This document shows positions 35,865-46,300 of a stretch of DNA of 64,000 nt, in pieces. Every line of letters starts with the position of its first letter. Within the stretch, counting starts at the first letter, position 1. The stretch is from Collimonas sp. OK242. GTDB taxonomy: Bacteria; Pseudomonadota; Gammaproteobacteria; Burkholderiales; Burkholderiaceae_D. The DNA lies in contig NZ_FNOR01000016.1 of the NCBI RefSeq assembly GCF_900107095.1, positions 1 to 64,000 on the forward strand, in the 5' to 3' direction. Made by a program: the position numbers and the translations under genes. Under the pieces are notes generated by a model. It had not been told where the DNA came from, made no database searches, and was given only the letters and a program-made list of their open reading frames with translations.

Positions 35865-36575
35865 ATGGACTGGAAAAACCTGACAGCGGCGCTGTTTCCC
35901 GATGGCCATACCGTGATCGAGCAAGACGATTTCTTAAGCGGCACGGCAGTGGTGGACGGCAGCACCGTGACGGTGATCGGTACTACCGGCCATGCTGCGA
36001 TCGGCGTTGAAATCGCTTTGTTGCAGGCGCAGGCGATCCTGGCGACTGTCCGTCACCATCCGCAACAATCCATCGTGATCCTGGTCGATACTCAGGGCCA
36101 GCGCCTGCGGCATCGGGACGAAATGCTGGGCATCAACAGCTATATGGCGCAGCTGGCAAAGTGCATCGATTTGGCGCGGCGGCAACAGCACAAGATCGTC
36201 GGGCTGGTTTACGACCAGGCATTGTCAGGCGGCTTTATCACCAGCGGCCTGATGGCCGACGCCTGTTACGCTTTGCCGGACGCCACCATCCGTGTCATGG
36301 GTTTGCCAGCCATGGCGAGGATTACCAAGGTGCCGGAAGCAAGGCTGACGGAACTGGCCAAGAGCAATCCTGTGTTTGCACCCGGCGCCGTCAATTATCT
36401 GCATATGGGCGGCATCGAAGCGATCTGGGATGGCGATCTGGCCCGGCAACTGGCGGCGGCTCTGCGCGCGGCTAGCCCGCAAGACCGGCGCAGCGCAGCC
36501 GGCCTGCAACGCGGCGGCCGCAGCCAGGCTTGGCAGGTAACCCAGGCGGTGATGGATTATGCTGGCCCGCCATAG
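35865..36575 (+). CDS. mdcE: Malonate decarboxylase gamma subunit
   Basis: 236 residues, partner of MdcD in the decarboxylation step. The ATG at 35865 follows the mdcD stop by two bases with GGGAG upstream; an open frame beginning at 35544 is an unrelated extension. Recognisable parts are GTTGHAAIGVEIAL, ILVDTQGQRLRHRDEMLGIN, DQALSGGFITSGLMADACYAL and MARITKVPEARLTELAKSNPVFAPG. The last 16 bases overlap the start of mdcG. Confidence 0.96.
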   Translation: MDWKNLTAALFPDGHTVIEQDDFLSGTAVVDGSTVTVIGTTGHAAIGVEIALLQAQAILATVRHHPQQSIVILVDTQGQRLRHRDEMLGINSYMAQLAKCIDLARRQQHKIVGLVYDQALSGGFITSGLMADACYALPDATIRVMGLPAMARITKVPEARLTELAKSNPVFAPGAVNYLHMGGIEAIWDGDLARQLAAALRAASPQDRRSAAGLQRGGRSQAWQVTQAVMDYAGPP

Positions 36576-37230
36576 CCTGGTCTGGCTGAGCGCCGACGGC
36601 TGGCAACGCGCAGCGCAAACGGCGACGGCTGGGGGAAATTATCAAGCCGTGCTGCAACGCTGGCAGCGCCATGACTGGCCGGCGGTCCTGCGGCGCCGTG
36701 ATGCGGACACTCCGGAAGATCAAATTTGTCTCGGACTGGCGCTGCCGCCCGATGGCAACGGCGGCAAGACCAGAATCCCGTTTAGGGCGCAGCTTGCCGA
36801 CGTGCAGCGGATGACAGATCCGCTGGCATTGCGAGCAGCCTTGAAGTATGCGCCGCCCGCTTGGAGCGCCGCATTGCATGCGTTTGTCGGCGCTTGCCTG
36901 CACAGCGGCATAGCGATGCGGATATACGGTTCCTGGGCCTGGCAAATCCTGACGCAGCAAAGCTATGTAAGACCGGGTTCGGATATCGATCTGCTGTTTA
37001 CGCCCGGCAGTGTCGAAGAACTGACGCGCGGCCTCGGCTTGCTGGCGCAGCATGCGGGGCGGCTGCCGCTGGACGGCGAGATCGTTTTTGCGGAGGGCCA
37101 GGCAGTAGCCTGGAAGGAGTGCTGGCAAGCGCTGCAGGCCGACAGCCGGCAACGGGTACTGGTCAAGACCGGGGACATGGTCAAGCTGACGCCGCTGGCA
37201 GCGCTGATGTCCACTCTGGAAGGCGCATGA
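36559..37230 (+). CDS. mdcG: Phosphoribosyl-dephospho-CoA transferase (holo-MdcC synthase)
   Basis: MdcG loads the triphosphoribosyl-dephospho-CoA group onto MdcC. The 223-residue protein has the nucleotidyltransferase motif: GSWAWQILT then SYVRPGSDIDLLF, with Asp142 and Asp144 as metal ligands. The N-terminus starts LARHSLVWLSADGW, as in other MdcG proteins. It overlaps both neighbours (16 bases with mdcE, 4 bases with mdcB), a tightly coupled unit. Confidence 0.94.
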   Translation: MLARHSLVWLSADGWQRAAQTATAGGNYQAVLQRWQRHDWPAVLRRRDADTPEDQICLGLALPPDGNGGKTRIPFRAQLADVQRMTDPLALRAALKYAPPAWSAALHAFVGACLHSGIAMRIYGSWAWQILTQQSYVRPGSDIDLLFTPGSVEELTRGLGLLAQHAGRLPLDGEIVFAEGQAVAWKECWQALQADSRQRVLVKTGDMVKLTPLAALMSTLEGA

Positions 37231-38150
37231 TGTTGAGCAGTCGCCATGCTGATACCAGGCCCCCGCAATCGCCGCAATTGCGCCGCGAAGCTTGGGCGCA
37301 ACGGCAGAGTGCGCGTCAGCGGCGGGCATTTTGCCTGACGGTTGGGCAGTTGGCCTTGCGTAGCCTGTATCGTGAATTGCAGCTTTATCCGAAGCCTGGC
37401 CTGGTGTCGCTGGTGGACAGCGGCAGTCACGCTGACATGGATGCCGTCACTTTCATGCGCAGCCTGTTTGCGCTACGCCATTATTTCATACGGATTACGC
37501 AGGCCGGCATGGCCGGCAAGGAATTCGCCGTGTTGAAGCAACTGGGCATGGATGCCGAACAAACCATGTTGCAAGCCACTGCCGGCGTCAATACCCATAG
37601 AGGGGCGATTTTTTGCCTCGGCATGTTGTGCGCAACGGCCGGTTATTGTCATGCTCACGGCATGCCGTTGTCGGCAGCTGCGATCCGCGCCAGCTTGCTG
37701 ATTCAGTGGGGCGACGGCTTGAGCCGGCATATGCAGGATCGGAAGGCGACGTCGCACGGTGCGCAGGTGGCGCAAAAATACGCGGTGAGCGGCGCCAGCG
37801 AAGAGGCTGCGCTTGGCTTTCCCTCCTTGTTTGAGCTTGCCTTGCCGCGCTTTCTGCAGACGCTGGGGGCAGGGTGCGGCTACGATGCCGCCGCTATCGA
37901 TACCTTGTTCGCCTTGATGGCAACCATCAACGACACCAATCTCTACCATAGGGGCGGGCTGGCCGGCGCCGATAAGGTGAAAACCAGCGCCCGTCAATTT
38001 CTGGATGCGGGCGGCAGCGCAACAGAAGATTGGCGCGAACGCGCAATTAGTTGCCACAAAGTATTTATTCAGGATAAGCTGTCGCCCGGTGGCGCTGCCG
38101 ACTTATTGGCCGCCACCTATTTCATGCATGGGCTAAGCTACTTGCGGTGA
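37227..38150 (+). CDS. mdcB: Triphosphoribosyl-dephospho-CoA synthase
   Basis: MdcB makes the prosthetic-group precursor from ATP and dephospho-CoA, as CitG does for citrate lyase. From the ATG at 37227 (overlapping the mdcG stop as ATGATG) the protein has 307 residues. CitG/MdcB-family features are LYPKPGLVSLVDSGSHADMD, AGVNTHRGAIFCLGMLCA, ASEEAALGFPSLFELALP and NDTNLYHRGGLAG. A longer frame starting at 36861 lies within mdcG and is not used. Confidence 0.94.
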   Translation: MMLSSRHADTRPPQSPQLRREAWAQRQSARQRRAFCLTVGQLALRSLYRELQLYPKPGLVSLVDSGSHADMDAVTFMRSLFALRHYFIRITQAGMAGKEFAVLKQLGMDAEQTMLQATAGVNTHRGAIFCLGMLCATAGYCHAHGMPLSAAAIRASLLIQWGDGLSRHMQDRKATSHGAQVAQKYAVSGASEEAALGFPSLFELALPRFLQTLGAGCGYDAAAIDTLFALMATINDTNLYHRGGLAGADKVKTSARQFLDAGGSATEDWRERAISCHKVFIQDKLSPGGAADLLAATYFMHGLSYLR

Positions 38151-38242
38151 GCGCCAACGTCTGCCGATCAGCCGTGTTGCTACAGCCTCGACCAAACATT
38201 TAATGCATCGATGAATTAATCCTTTCCCCCTCTGGAGAACAA

Positions 38243-39388
38243 ATGAAGAAGTTGTCTTTGGCAGCCGGCATCGGCTTGCTTGGCTTGCTGGGTTTAATTG
38301 GAAGTGGTAGCGCTAACGCAGAGCCGGGCATTACCTCCAATACCATCGTGATCGGGCAGTCGGCCGGCTTTACCGGGACCGCGGCTGAGGAAGTGAAACA
38401 GGCAACGGCCGGCGCGCAATTGTATTTTGATATCGTCAACAAGCAAGGCGGCGTGTTCGGCCGCAAGATCGTGCTGGAATCGCTCGACGATGGCTTTGAG
38501 CCCAAGCGTACCGTCGAGAATACCCGTAAGCTGTTGAATGAAAAGAATGCGTTCGCCTTGTTCCTGTATCGCGGTACGCCGACCACCGAATCCATCCTGG
38601 GCGCCATCAAAGAGGCCAAAGTACCCTTGATCGCCCCGGTCAGCGGCGCTACTTCTCTGCATGAGCCTATGCAGCACTATCTGTTTAACGTGCGCTCCAA
38701 ATACCGGGATGAAGTCGGCACTGCCATCGATCAGTTGTCCGGCATGGGCTTGCAGCGTTATGCGGTGCTGGTGTCCAACGATTCGTTTGGCAACGACGCG
38801 CTGGAAGGCTTGAAACAGGCGATCAAGAAACATAAGTTGCCGGAGCCGGTGATCGCCAATTACGAGCGCAACACGGTGGCAGTGGAAGGTGCCGTGAAAA
38901 AGATTTTCGACGCCAAGCCGCAAGCAGTACTGTTGATTTGCACCGCCAAGCCGTGCGCGGCATTTATCAAACAGTATCGCGAGGCCGGCGGCTCGCAGCA
39001 AATGATTGCGTTGTCGAATGTCAGTTCGCAAGTATTCCTGCAAGGTTTGGGTAAAGATGCGCGCGGCCTCGGCATGACGCAAGTATTCCCGAATCCAAGA
39101 AGCTCGAGCACGCAGATATCCAAGGAATTCATGACTGCGCTGAAGACCCGCAGTGAATTGTCCGATTCCTATCCGACCCTGGAAGGCTTCATTTCCGCCA
39201 AGGTATTGGTAGAAGGTTTGCGCCGCGCCGGCAACAAGCCGACTCGCGAAAGCCTGGTTAGCGGCCTGGAAGGCATGGGCGGTTACGATATCGGCGGCAT
39301 GGCGCTCAAATATGGCCCTGACAGCCGCGACGGCCTCAATTTCGTTGAGTTGACAGTGATAGGCAAGGATGGTTACGTACTGCATTAA
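38243..39388 (+). CDS. Periplasmic binding protein, LivK/leucine-binding type, inside the malonate cluster
   Basis: 381 residues with a signal peptide (LGLLGLIGSGSANA) and the two-lobed type I fold of branched-chain amino-acid binding proteins. Segments include IVIGQSAGFTGTAAEEVKQATAGAQLYFD (two-part), GRKIVLESLDDGFEPKRTV, APVSGATSLHEPMQHYLFNVR and VLVSNDSFGNDALEG. No ABC permease or ATPase gene is near. It lies 92 bases after mdcB and 42 bases before mdcH in the same direction, with its own ribosome site (GGAG). It may bind an organic acid and work with a transporter encoded elsewhere, or serve as a sensor. The function is not shown. Confidence 0.88.
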   Translation: MKKLSLAAGIGLLGLLGLIGSGSANAEPGITSNTIVIGQSAGFTGTAAEEVKQATAGAQLYFDIVNKQGGVFGRKIVLESLDDGFEPKRTVENTRKLLNEKNAFALFLYRGTPTTESILGAIKEAKVPLIAPVSGATSLHEPMQHYLFNVRSKYRDEVGTAIDQLSGMGLQRYAVLVSNDSFGNDALEGLKQAIKKHKLPEPVIANYERNTVAVEGAVKKIFDAKPQAVLLICTAKPCAAFIKQYREAGGSQQMIALSNVSSQVFLQGLGKDARGLGMTQVFPNPRSSSTQISKEFMTALKTRSELSDSYPTLEGFISAKVLVEGLRRAGNKPTRESLVSGLEGMGGYDIGGMALKYGPDSRDGLNFVELTVIGKDGYVLH

Positions 39389-39430
39389 TTTACCAAAGTT
39401 ACCCAAGCCGCACCACAAGGTGGATCGGAC

Positions 39431-40357
39431 ATGACGCCGCGCCTGGCAATTCTATGCCCGGGGCAGGGGGGGCAGCATGCCGCGATGTTCGATCTGCCGC
39501 GCTCCGATCCGGCCAGCGCGGCATTGCTGCAGCAATGGCTGCCCGCTACTACGCTGGGGCAACCGCTGCGGCAGATACTGGCTGATGACGCCCTGTTGTT
39601 TTCAAACCGGCTGGCGCAGCCGCTGATAGTAGCGGCGACAGCCGCGGTCTGGTCGGCCCTGCAGCCGTTGTTGCCGCCGCCGGCACTGGTAGCCGGTTAT
39701 AGCGTCGGCGAGATCGCCGCCTATCATGTCGCCGGCGCAATTTCTGCGCCGCAAGCGATCCGGCTGGCGACGTCGCGTGCAGCGTTGATGGACGCTTGCC
39801 TGCAGCCGGCATCACCTCAAATCTTGTTCGCGCTGAGCGGCATTGTCGTCAGCAAGCTAGCGGCTTTGCTGGCGCCATACCGTTTATATGTGGCGATAGA
39901 GACTGAGACAGATAGCTGTATCGCGGGCGGCCTTGCTCAGGATATGCATGCGGCAGCAGGCGAGATCGAGCGTCTGGGCGGCAGGATCCGTGTACTGCCG
40001 GTGACAGTGGCTTCCCACACCCCCTTGATGGATGACGCAGTTCTGCCATTTTCGCAGCAGCTGCGCCAGCAGTTTTCGATAGATCCGCCGGTGCCCGTGC
40101 TGTCGGGCCTGAGCGGGCAAGTGCTGACAAAAAAAGAAGCCGCGATCACGGTGCTGTCTCAGCAATTGGCGCAGACCATACGCTGGAGCGCATGCATGGA
40201 TGCCTGTGCCGAGCAAGGCGTCACAGCGGCGCTGGAACTGGGGCCGGGCGCAGCGCTGTCGCGGATGCTGCAGGCGCGTCATCCGCATATCACATGCCGT
40301 TCGGTGAGCGAATTCCGGTCGCTGCAGGGTGTGCGCGGCTGGCTGCAACGCTTGTGA
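39431..40357 (+). CDS. mdcH: Malonate decarboxylase epsilon subunit, malonyl-CoA:ACP transacylase
   Basis: MdcH primes the decarboxylase by moving malonyl from CoA to the carrier subunit. The 308-residue acyltransferase has LCPGQGGQHAAMF near the start, the nucleophile Ser91 in AGYSVGEIAAY, the conserved LATSRAALMD segment and the catalytic His in TVASHTPLMD. It completes the mdcACDEGBH set. Its separation from mdcB by a LivK-like gene is unusual. It ends 22 bases before the convergent glucan synthase. Confidence 0.93.
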   Translation: MTPRLAILCPGQGGQHAAMFDLPRSDPASAALLQQWLPATTLGQPLRQILADDALLFSNRLAQPLIVAATAAVWSALQPLLPPPALVAGYSVGEIAAYHVAGAISAPQAIRLATSRAALMDACLQPASPQILFALSGIVVSKLAALLAPYRLYVAIETETDSCIAGGLAQDMHAAAGEIERLGGRIRVLPVTVASHTPLMDDAVLPFSQQLRQQFSIDPPVPVLSGLSGQVLTKKEAAITVLSQQLAQTIRWSACMDACAEQGVTAALELGPGAALSRMLQARHPHITCRSVSEFRSLQGVRGWLQRL

Positions 40358-40378
40358 AGCTGGTGCAATGCGTCGCGC

Positions 40379-43300
40379 TCAGTTTTTTTTCGCATCTGGC
40401 TGCGCGGATAGCACTATTTCAACCGCATGCTCGCGCTTGTCATCCTGCAAGGCGATCACCGCGTCCATTTGCATGACACCGTCCACGGTGACCTGAGCGC
40501 CCGCACCGCCGGCCGCGGTTTGCGTCACCACAATCCGGTACATGGTGTCGCGGTAGCGGTAATTCATGCGATAGGTATGCCAGTCATGCGGCAGGCATGG
40601 CGTGACATGCAGTTTGTCTCCTTCCAGTTTCAGGCCCAGCAGCGACTCGACGATCAGGCGATACATCCATCCTGCTGATCCGGTATACCAGGTCCAGCCG
40701 CCACGGCCGACATGCGGCGCTCTGGCATAGACGTCAGCGGCGACAACATAAGGCTCGACCTTGTAAGTGGCGATTTTTCTGGCGCTCTTGCCATGGTTGA
40801 GCGGATTGATCAGCCTCATCAACTCCCAGGCGCGCCAATGATTGCCCAGTTTGGCAAACGCCATCACGGTCCAGATCGCTGCATGGGTATACTGCCCGCC
40901 ATTCTCACGCACACCGGGAACATAGCCGCGTATATAACCGGGATCCTGGTCGGATTTGTCGAACGGCGGGTCCAGCAACTGGATAATGGCTTCAGTGCGC
41001 CGCACCAGCCGTTTGTCGACAGCCTGCATCGCCGTCCGTACGCGTTGCGGATCGCCGGCGCCGGACAATACCGCCCAGCTTTGCGAAATCGAATCGATCT
41101 GGCATTCGACATTCTGAGCAGAGCCGAGCGCAGTCCCGTTGTCGAAATAGGCGCGGCGGTACCAGCCGCCGTCCCAGCCGTTTTTCTCAATATTTTTTTG
41201 CAGTTGCTTTGCTTCGGAACGACAGCGCTCGGCAAAAGCCGGGTCCTGATGAATCTCGGCCATTTCAGCGAAGCCGATCAGCACGTCATACAGGAAGAAA
41301 CTGAGCCAGACGCTTTCGCCCCTGCCTTTGTCGCCCACCTTGTCCATGCCGTCGTTCCAGTCGCATGATCCCATCAGGGACAGGCCGTGTATGCCAAACT
41401 TCAAGCCTCTCTCGATGGCGCGCACGCAATGCTCATAGAGTGTCCCCGCCTGGCTTGAATGGCTAGGCAGGTCGTAGTAAGAGTCTTCATCCTGGTTGAG
41501 CGCGCGCCCTTCCAGGAAGGGTGCGCTCTCGTCCAGCACGCTGCTATCGCCGGTACTGCTGACGTAACGATGGAGCGCCAGCGGCAGCCACAGGTAGTCG
41601 TCGGAACAATGGGTGCGCACGCCTCGGTCGTTGGGCGGATGCCACCAATGCTGGACATCGCCTTCGATGAATTGATGGGCGGCACACAGCAGCAGTTGGG
41701 CGCGCAACAGCTGCGGCTGGTTGTGTACCAGGGCCATGGCATCCTGCAGCTGGTCACGGAAGCCGAAGGCGCCGCCGGACTGGTAGTAGCCGCTGCGCGC
41801 CCACAGGCGGCAAGCGATGACCTGGTACATCAGCCAGCCGTTGGCGAGCAGATTGAGTTCCTGGTCAGGCGTCTCGACCTGGACTGCGCCCAGCGTCCGC
41901 TTCCAGAACGCATGTACGGCTTGCAAGGCTTCCTGCGCTGCAGCCGCGCCACGGTAGCGCTGCACCAGGTTGCTGACATTAGTCTGGCGGGTATCGGCCA
42001 TGCCGAGGATGAACACGATGTCGCGTTGCTGGCCCTGGTTGAGTTCGAATTGCATCTGCATTGCGGCGCAAGGGTCGAGGCCGGCGCCGATCTTGCCGGA
42101 CAGGCGTACACGCTCCATCGCCGCGGGTTTTTGCAAGGAACCGTTGCGGCCGATGAATTCGTTACGGTCGCCGCTGATGCTGCGGGCGCCGGCGTCGACA
42201 TCGAAGAACGCGGTGCGATCGGTGAATTCGGTGTTGTAGGGATTGCGCGCGAACAGCGCGCCGGTAGCCGGATCGGTTTCAGTGACGATATGCATGGCGG
42301 ATTTAGGGCGCAGATCGCCGAGCACCCATTCGACATAGCCGGTAGCCGACAATTTGCGCACTGTGTCGGATTCGTTGCGCACCCGCAGTACCGAATATTT
42401 AACCGATGCATCCAGCGCGACATACACGGTCAACTCGGACACAATGCCGTCTTCTACATGCTCGAACACGCTGTAGCCGAAGCCGTGCCGCGTCACATAA
42501 TCGCCCTTACCGCGGCGCGGCAGCGGAGTAGGGGACCAGTAGTGTCCGCTCTCTTCATCGCGCAGATAGAATACTTCGCCGCCGATGTCGCTGACGGGAT
42601 CGTTAGCCCAAGGCGTCAGGCGGAACTCATGGGCGTTTTCACCCCAGGTGTAAGCTTGCCCGCTTTCCGAAATGACGCTGCCGAATTGCGGGTTGGCGAT
42701 GACGTTCACCCACGGCGCCGGCGTGACCTGGGCGCTGGAGGTGGTGATCACATATTCGCGCCCATCCGAGGTGAAGCCGCCCAGGCCGTTTTCCATCAGC
42801 AGATCCCTGCTGGGTACTTCAATCTCCTGTGCGATGGCAAACGGCGCCTGTCTCAATGCCGGCGTCAGGCGCGGCACGCGGACTTCCATCAGGTCGCGCC
42901 GGTTGATTTGTTCTGCCAGCGTGCCGCGGTCGTCGCTCAAGATCACCCTTGCCACCGACTGGAACAGAATCCGGTCTTCCTCGGAGACCTGATCGATCAA
43001 TCGTACGAATATGCCGCCGGGGCGGTCGATTTCATGAGCCCCGGTCACCGAAGAAATCAGTCCCAGGATCTGTTCTTGCAGCAATTGCCGATAGCCTGCA
43101 TGGTCTTCGTTCCAGATGACCAGGTCGATCACCAGCCCTTTCGAGCGCCAATACGCATGCGCTTGCACCAGCTGGCGCACCAGCTCGATGTTTTCCTGGC
43201 TCTTGAGCCGCACCAGCACGATCGGCAAATCGCCGGAGATGGCGTAACCCCACAAACCGGATTGGCCGCGATGATTGCGGATCAGGATGCTGGCGTCGGC

Positions 43301-46300
43301 GCGCAGCAGCGGATTGACGTAAATCACTGAATTGGCCAGCCGACCATATAGCTGCGCATCGGCTTCGCTGGCGTTGAGCTGGCGCAGCACCACCTGGCTA
43401 TGCGGCCAGGATAGTTCGACCACGCGGTCTGCCAGATGCCGGTCCTGGTATTTCTCGATCAAGCCAAGACAGGCATTACGCGAATCGCCGATGCCGGTCA
43501 CCATATCGATGGTAGCCGTCTGCTCTGCTTCAAGCGTGATTTGATAACGGATGGCGACGATAGGATCGAGCACCGGGCCGGCGTTGCCAGCCAACGGTCC
43601 GGGATCGCGCATCGCTTGCGGTGCGGCGACGGTATTGCCGCGGCCAATAAACTGCATGCGGTCGGTTTCATACGATACCGTGCCGGTATCGGCGCCATGC
43701 AGCGCCATCAGATGGAACATCCACGGCATTTTTTCATTCATCGAGCGCGGGCGGCGAGTGCACAGGATGGCACGTTGCGCAGCGACGATTTCAGTCTGGA
43801 CAAAAAGATTGCTGAATGCCGGGTGGGTGGCATCGGCCGCGGCCGGCGCCAGTACTATCTCGGCGTAGCTGGTGATGTCTATGGTGCGCAGCGTGCGTGA
43901 GCGATTGATGATGCGGGTGCGGCGCAATTCGATGTCGTCTTCCTGCGACACCACGATTTCGGTATGCATGTCGAAATTATTGTCGCGCCGCCGGAACTCG
44001 GCGCGGCCTTCGGAGAAGATCACTTCATAGCTATCCGGCGGCGCCAGCGTGGGCTGGAACGCCGTCGACCAGAAGTGACCCGGTTCGCCGGCGTTCAATT
44101 CACGTACATAACAGAAAGTGCCCCAGTTATCGCGCGTGCTGTCTTCTTGCCAGCGGCTGACCGCAAGGTCATTCCAGCGGCTGCGGCTGCCGCCGGCGCT
44201 GGTGATCATCACGTGATAACGGCCGTTGGACAAAAGCTGCACTTCCGGAGTACGTGGATCGGGGCGTTGCAACACGCGCATTTGCATACCCTGGTCGACC
44301 GCCGCAGTGCGGATGTCGGCCAGTTCCGTGGTGTTCGAATAAGTTGCACTGGCTTTCGGTACGCGCTCGTGCAGCAGCGACATGGTGGCCTGGAACAAGG
44401 GGTCGGATTCGAAACGCTTTTGCATGGGAGCGTCGAGCAGGAAATAGGCCAGCGACAAAAATCCCATGCCCTGGTGATGCGCCATAAAAGAACGGATTAC
44501 CGCGTTGGACTGTCCGCGCGGAACGCGCGAAGGCGTGTAGTCGATCGCTTCGAAGAAGCCGTACTCGCCTTCGAAGCCTTCAGCCGACAATTGCTGCAGG
44601 TTGCTGCATGCTTCTTCCGGCGCCACCATCAGCGCCATCATCGAAGCATAAGGAGCGATCACCAGATCGTCGCCGAGGCCGCGCTTGAAGCCAAGGCCAG
44701 GCACGCCGAATGCGCGATACTGGTAATTAAGGCTGGCATCGAAAATGTGATAACCCGATTCCGAAATGCCCCACGGCACGCCACGCTGCATGCCATATTC
44801 GATGTGCCGTTTTACCGCGGACCGGTAAGTCTGGGCCAGCAGGGTATTTTCAAAATTCGGCATCACCAGCAGCGGCATCAGATATTCGAACATCGAGCCG
44901 CTCCACGACAACAGGATCGGTTCGCCGCCGGCGACGGTGAGCTGGCGTCCCAGCGCAAACCAGCTTTCCTGCGGGATCTGGCCTTGAGCGATGGCGACGA
45001 AGGTGGCGAGCCTGGCTTCGGAGGCTAACAGATCGTAGAAACTGACATCGCGCCGGCGGTCGCTGACGTTGTAGCCGATGGCCAGCAGATGGGTGGCCGG
45101 ATCGTACAGAAAGCCGTACTGCATGTGGGAAAAGTCTGCGGCTTGCGTCACCAGCTGTTGGATCAGCAGCATGCGCTCGGCGGCATGGCGGCTGCCTTTG
45201 GCCACCAGTTGGCTGAGGCTGGATTGCGCTACGGTTCGGTGCACGCCATTGTCCGCGGCTAGCTTCGCTTCAAGCAGCGGCGCCAGATCGGCATGGGTCC
45301 GCGCCAGTTGCCGCAAGCTTGGAATCTGGTCCAGCTGCGGGAAATCATCTACCCAGTCCGTCGGCGCCAGCATAGGTATCCATGGCGTCAGGATGTCCAG
45401 TTCATTCAGGGCTTCGCGACACTGGCTGGCCAAGGCGCGCGCCCAGACATTAAGCTGGGTGTCGGGCACGGTGTCGAGGCCGGCAACGAAACCTGCCGCA
45501 CAGTGATCCAGGCTTTGCAGGCAGTCGTGTACTACCATCAGCGTGGCTGGCGCGGATTGGCAGGCGGCTTCCAGGTCTTTTTCGAACTGGATCAGTTTAG
45601 CCAACGGTCCGCCGCCGGCCGTATCGCGCAGGATTTCATACGTGTCGCGGATGCCGGAAAATATCCTGGCGCCGATTATCGGCGTATCGAGCAAGCCGCT
45701 CAGGCCGGGCCGCAGGGTCATCAGATGGCCGGCAAGATTGCCGCTATCCACCGTTGACACATAGATCGGGTGCAGCGGCTTCAGGTATTGCGTGTCGTAC
45801 CAGTTGTAGAAATGCCCCTGGTAGCGTTCCAGGGAAGCCATGGTCTGGAAGGTGTTCTGGGTTCTTTCCAGCAACTGCCCGGACGGGATGTAGCCGAAAT
45901 CATAGGCGCTCAGGTTGGCCAGCAAGGACAGGCCGATGTTGGTGGGCGAGGTGCGGCGGGCGACCACCGCCACCGGGTGCTCTTGTACGTTGTCGAGCGG
46001 CAGCCAGTTATCTTCGGGACCGACATAGGTTTCGAAAAACAGCCACATCCTGCGCGCCAGCGATTTCAGGAAGCGTGTCTGTTCCTGGGACAGCTGCGCC
46101 ACGCGGCGCGCAATCGGCTGGCTGATCCAATACGCGATCACGGGTGATAGCCACCACAGCAGCAAAATCGGCGCAGCCGCTTGCAGTGCGTGTGGATTCC
46201 TGACGGCCAGACAGGCCGCTGCGGCGAGGGCGGTCAGCGGCGCGATCCACATCGATCTACAGTAGGACAGCAAACCGTCCCTGGCCTGGCGATTGGCCGC

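Noticed and set aside
39388-39431. End of the operon before mdcH
   Set aside because: No terminator is visible in the 42-base gap, so mdcH is kept in the same transcription unit.
41459-43330. Long open frame on the plus strand opposite ndvB (over 600 codons)
   Set aside because: It mirrors the codon bias of the glucan synthase on the other strand, has no ribosome site and no family similarity. Similar antisense frames at 43964-45028 and 47564-48934 were dropped for the same reason.
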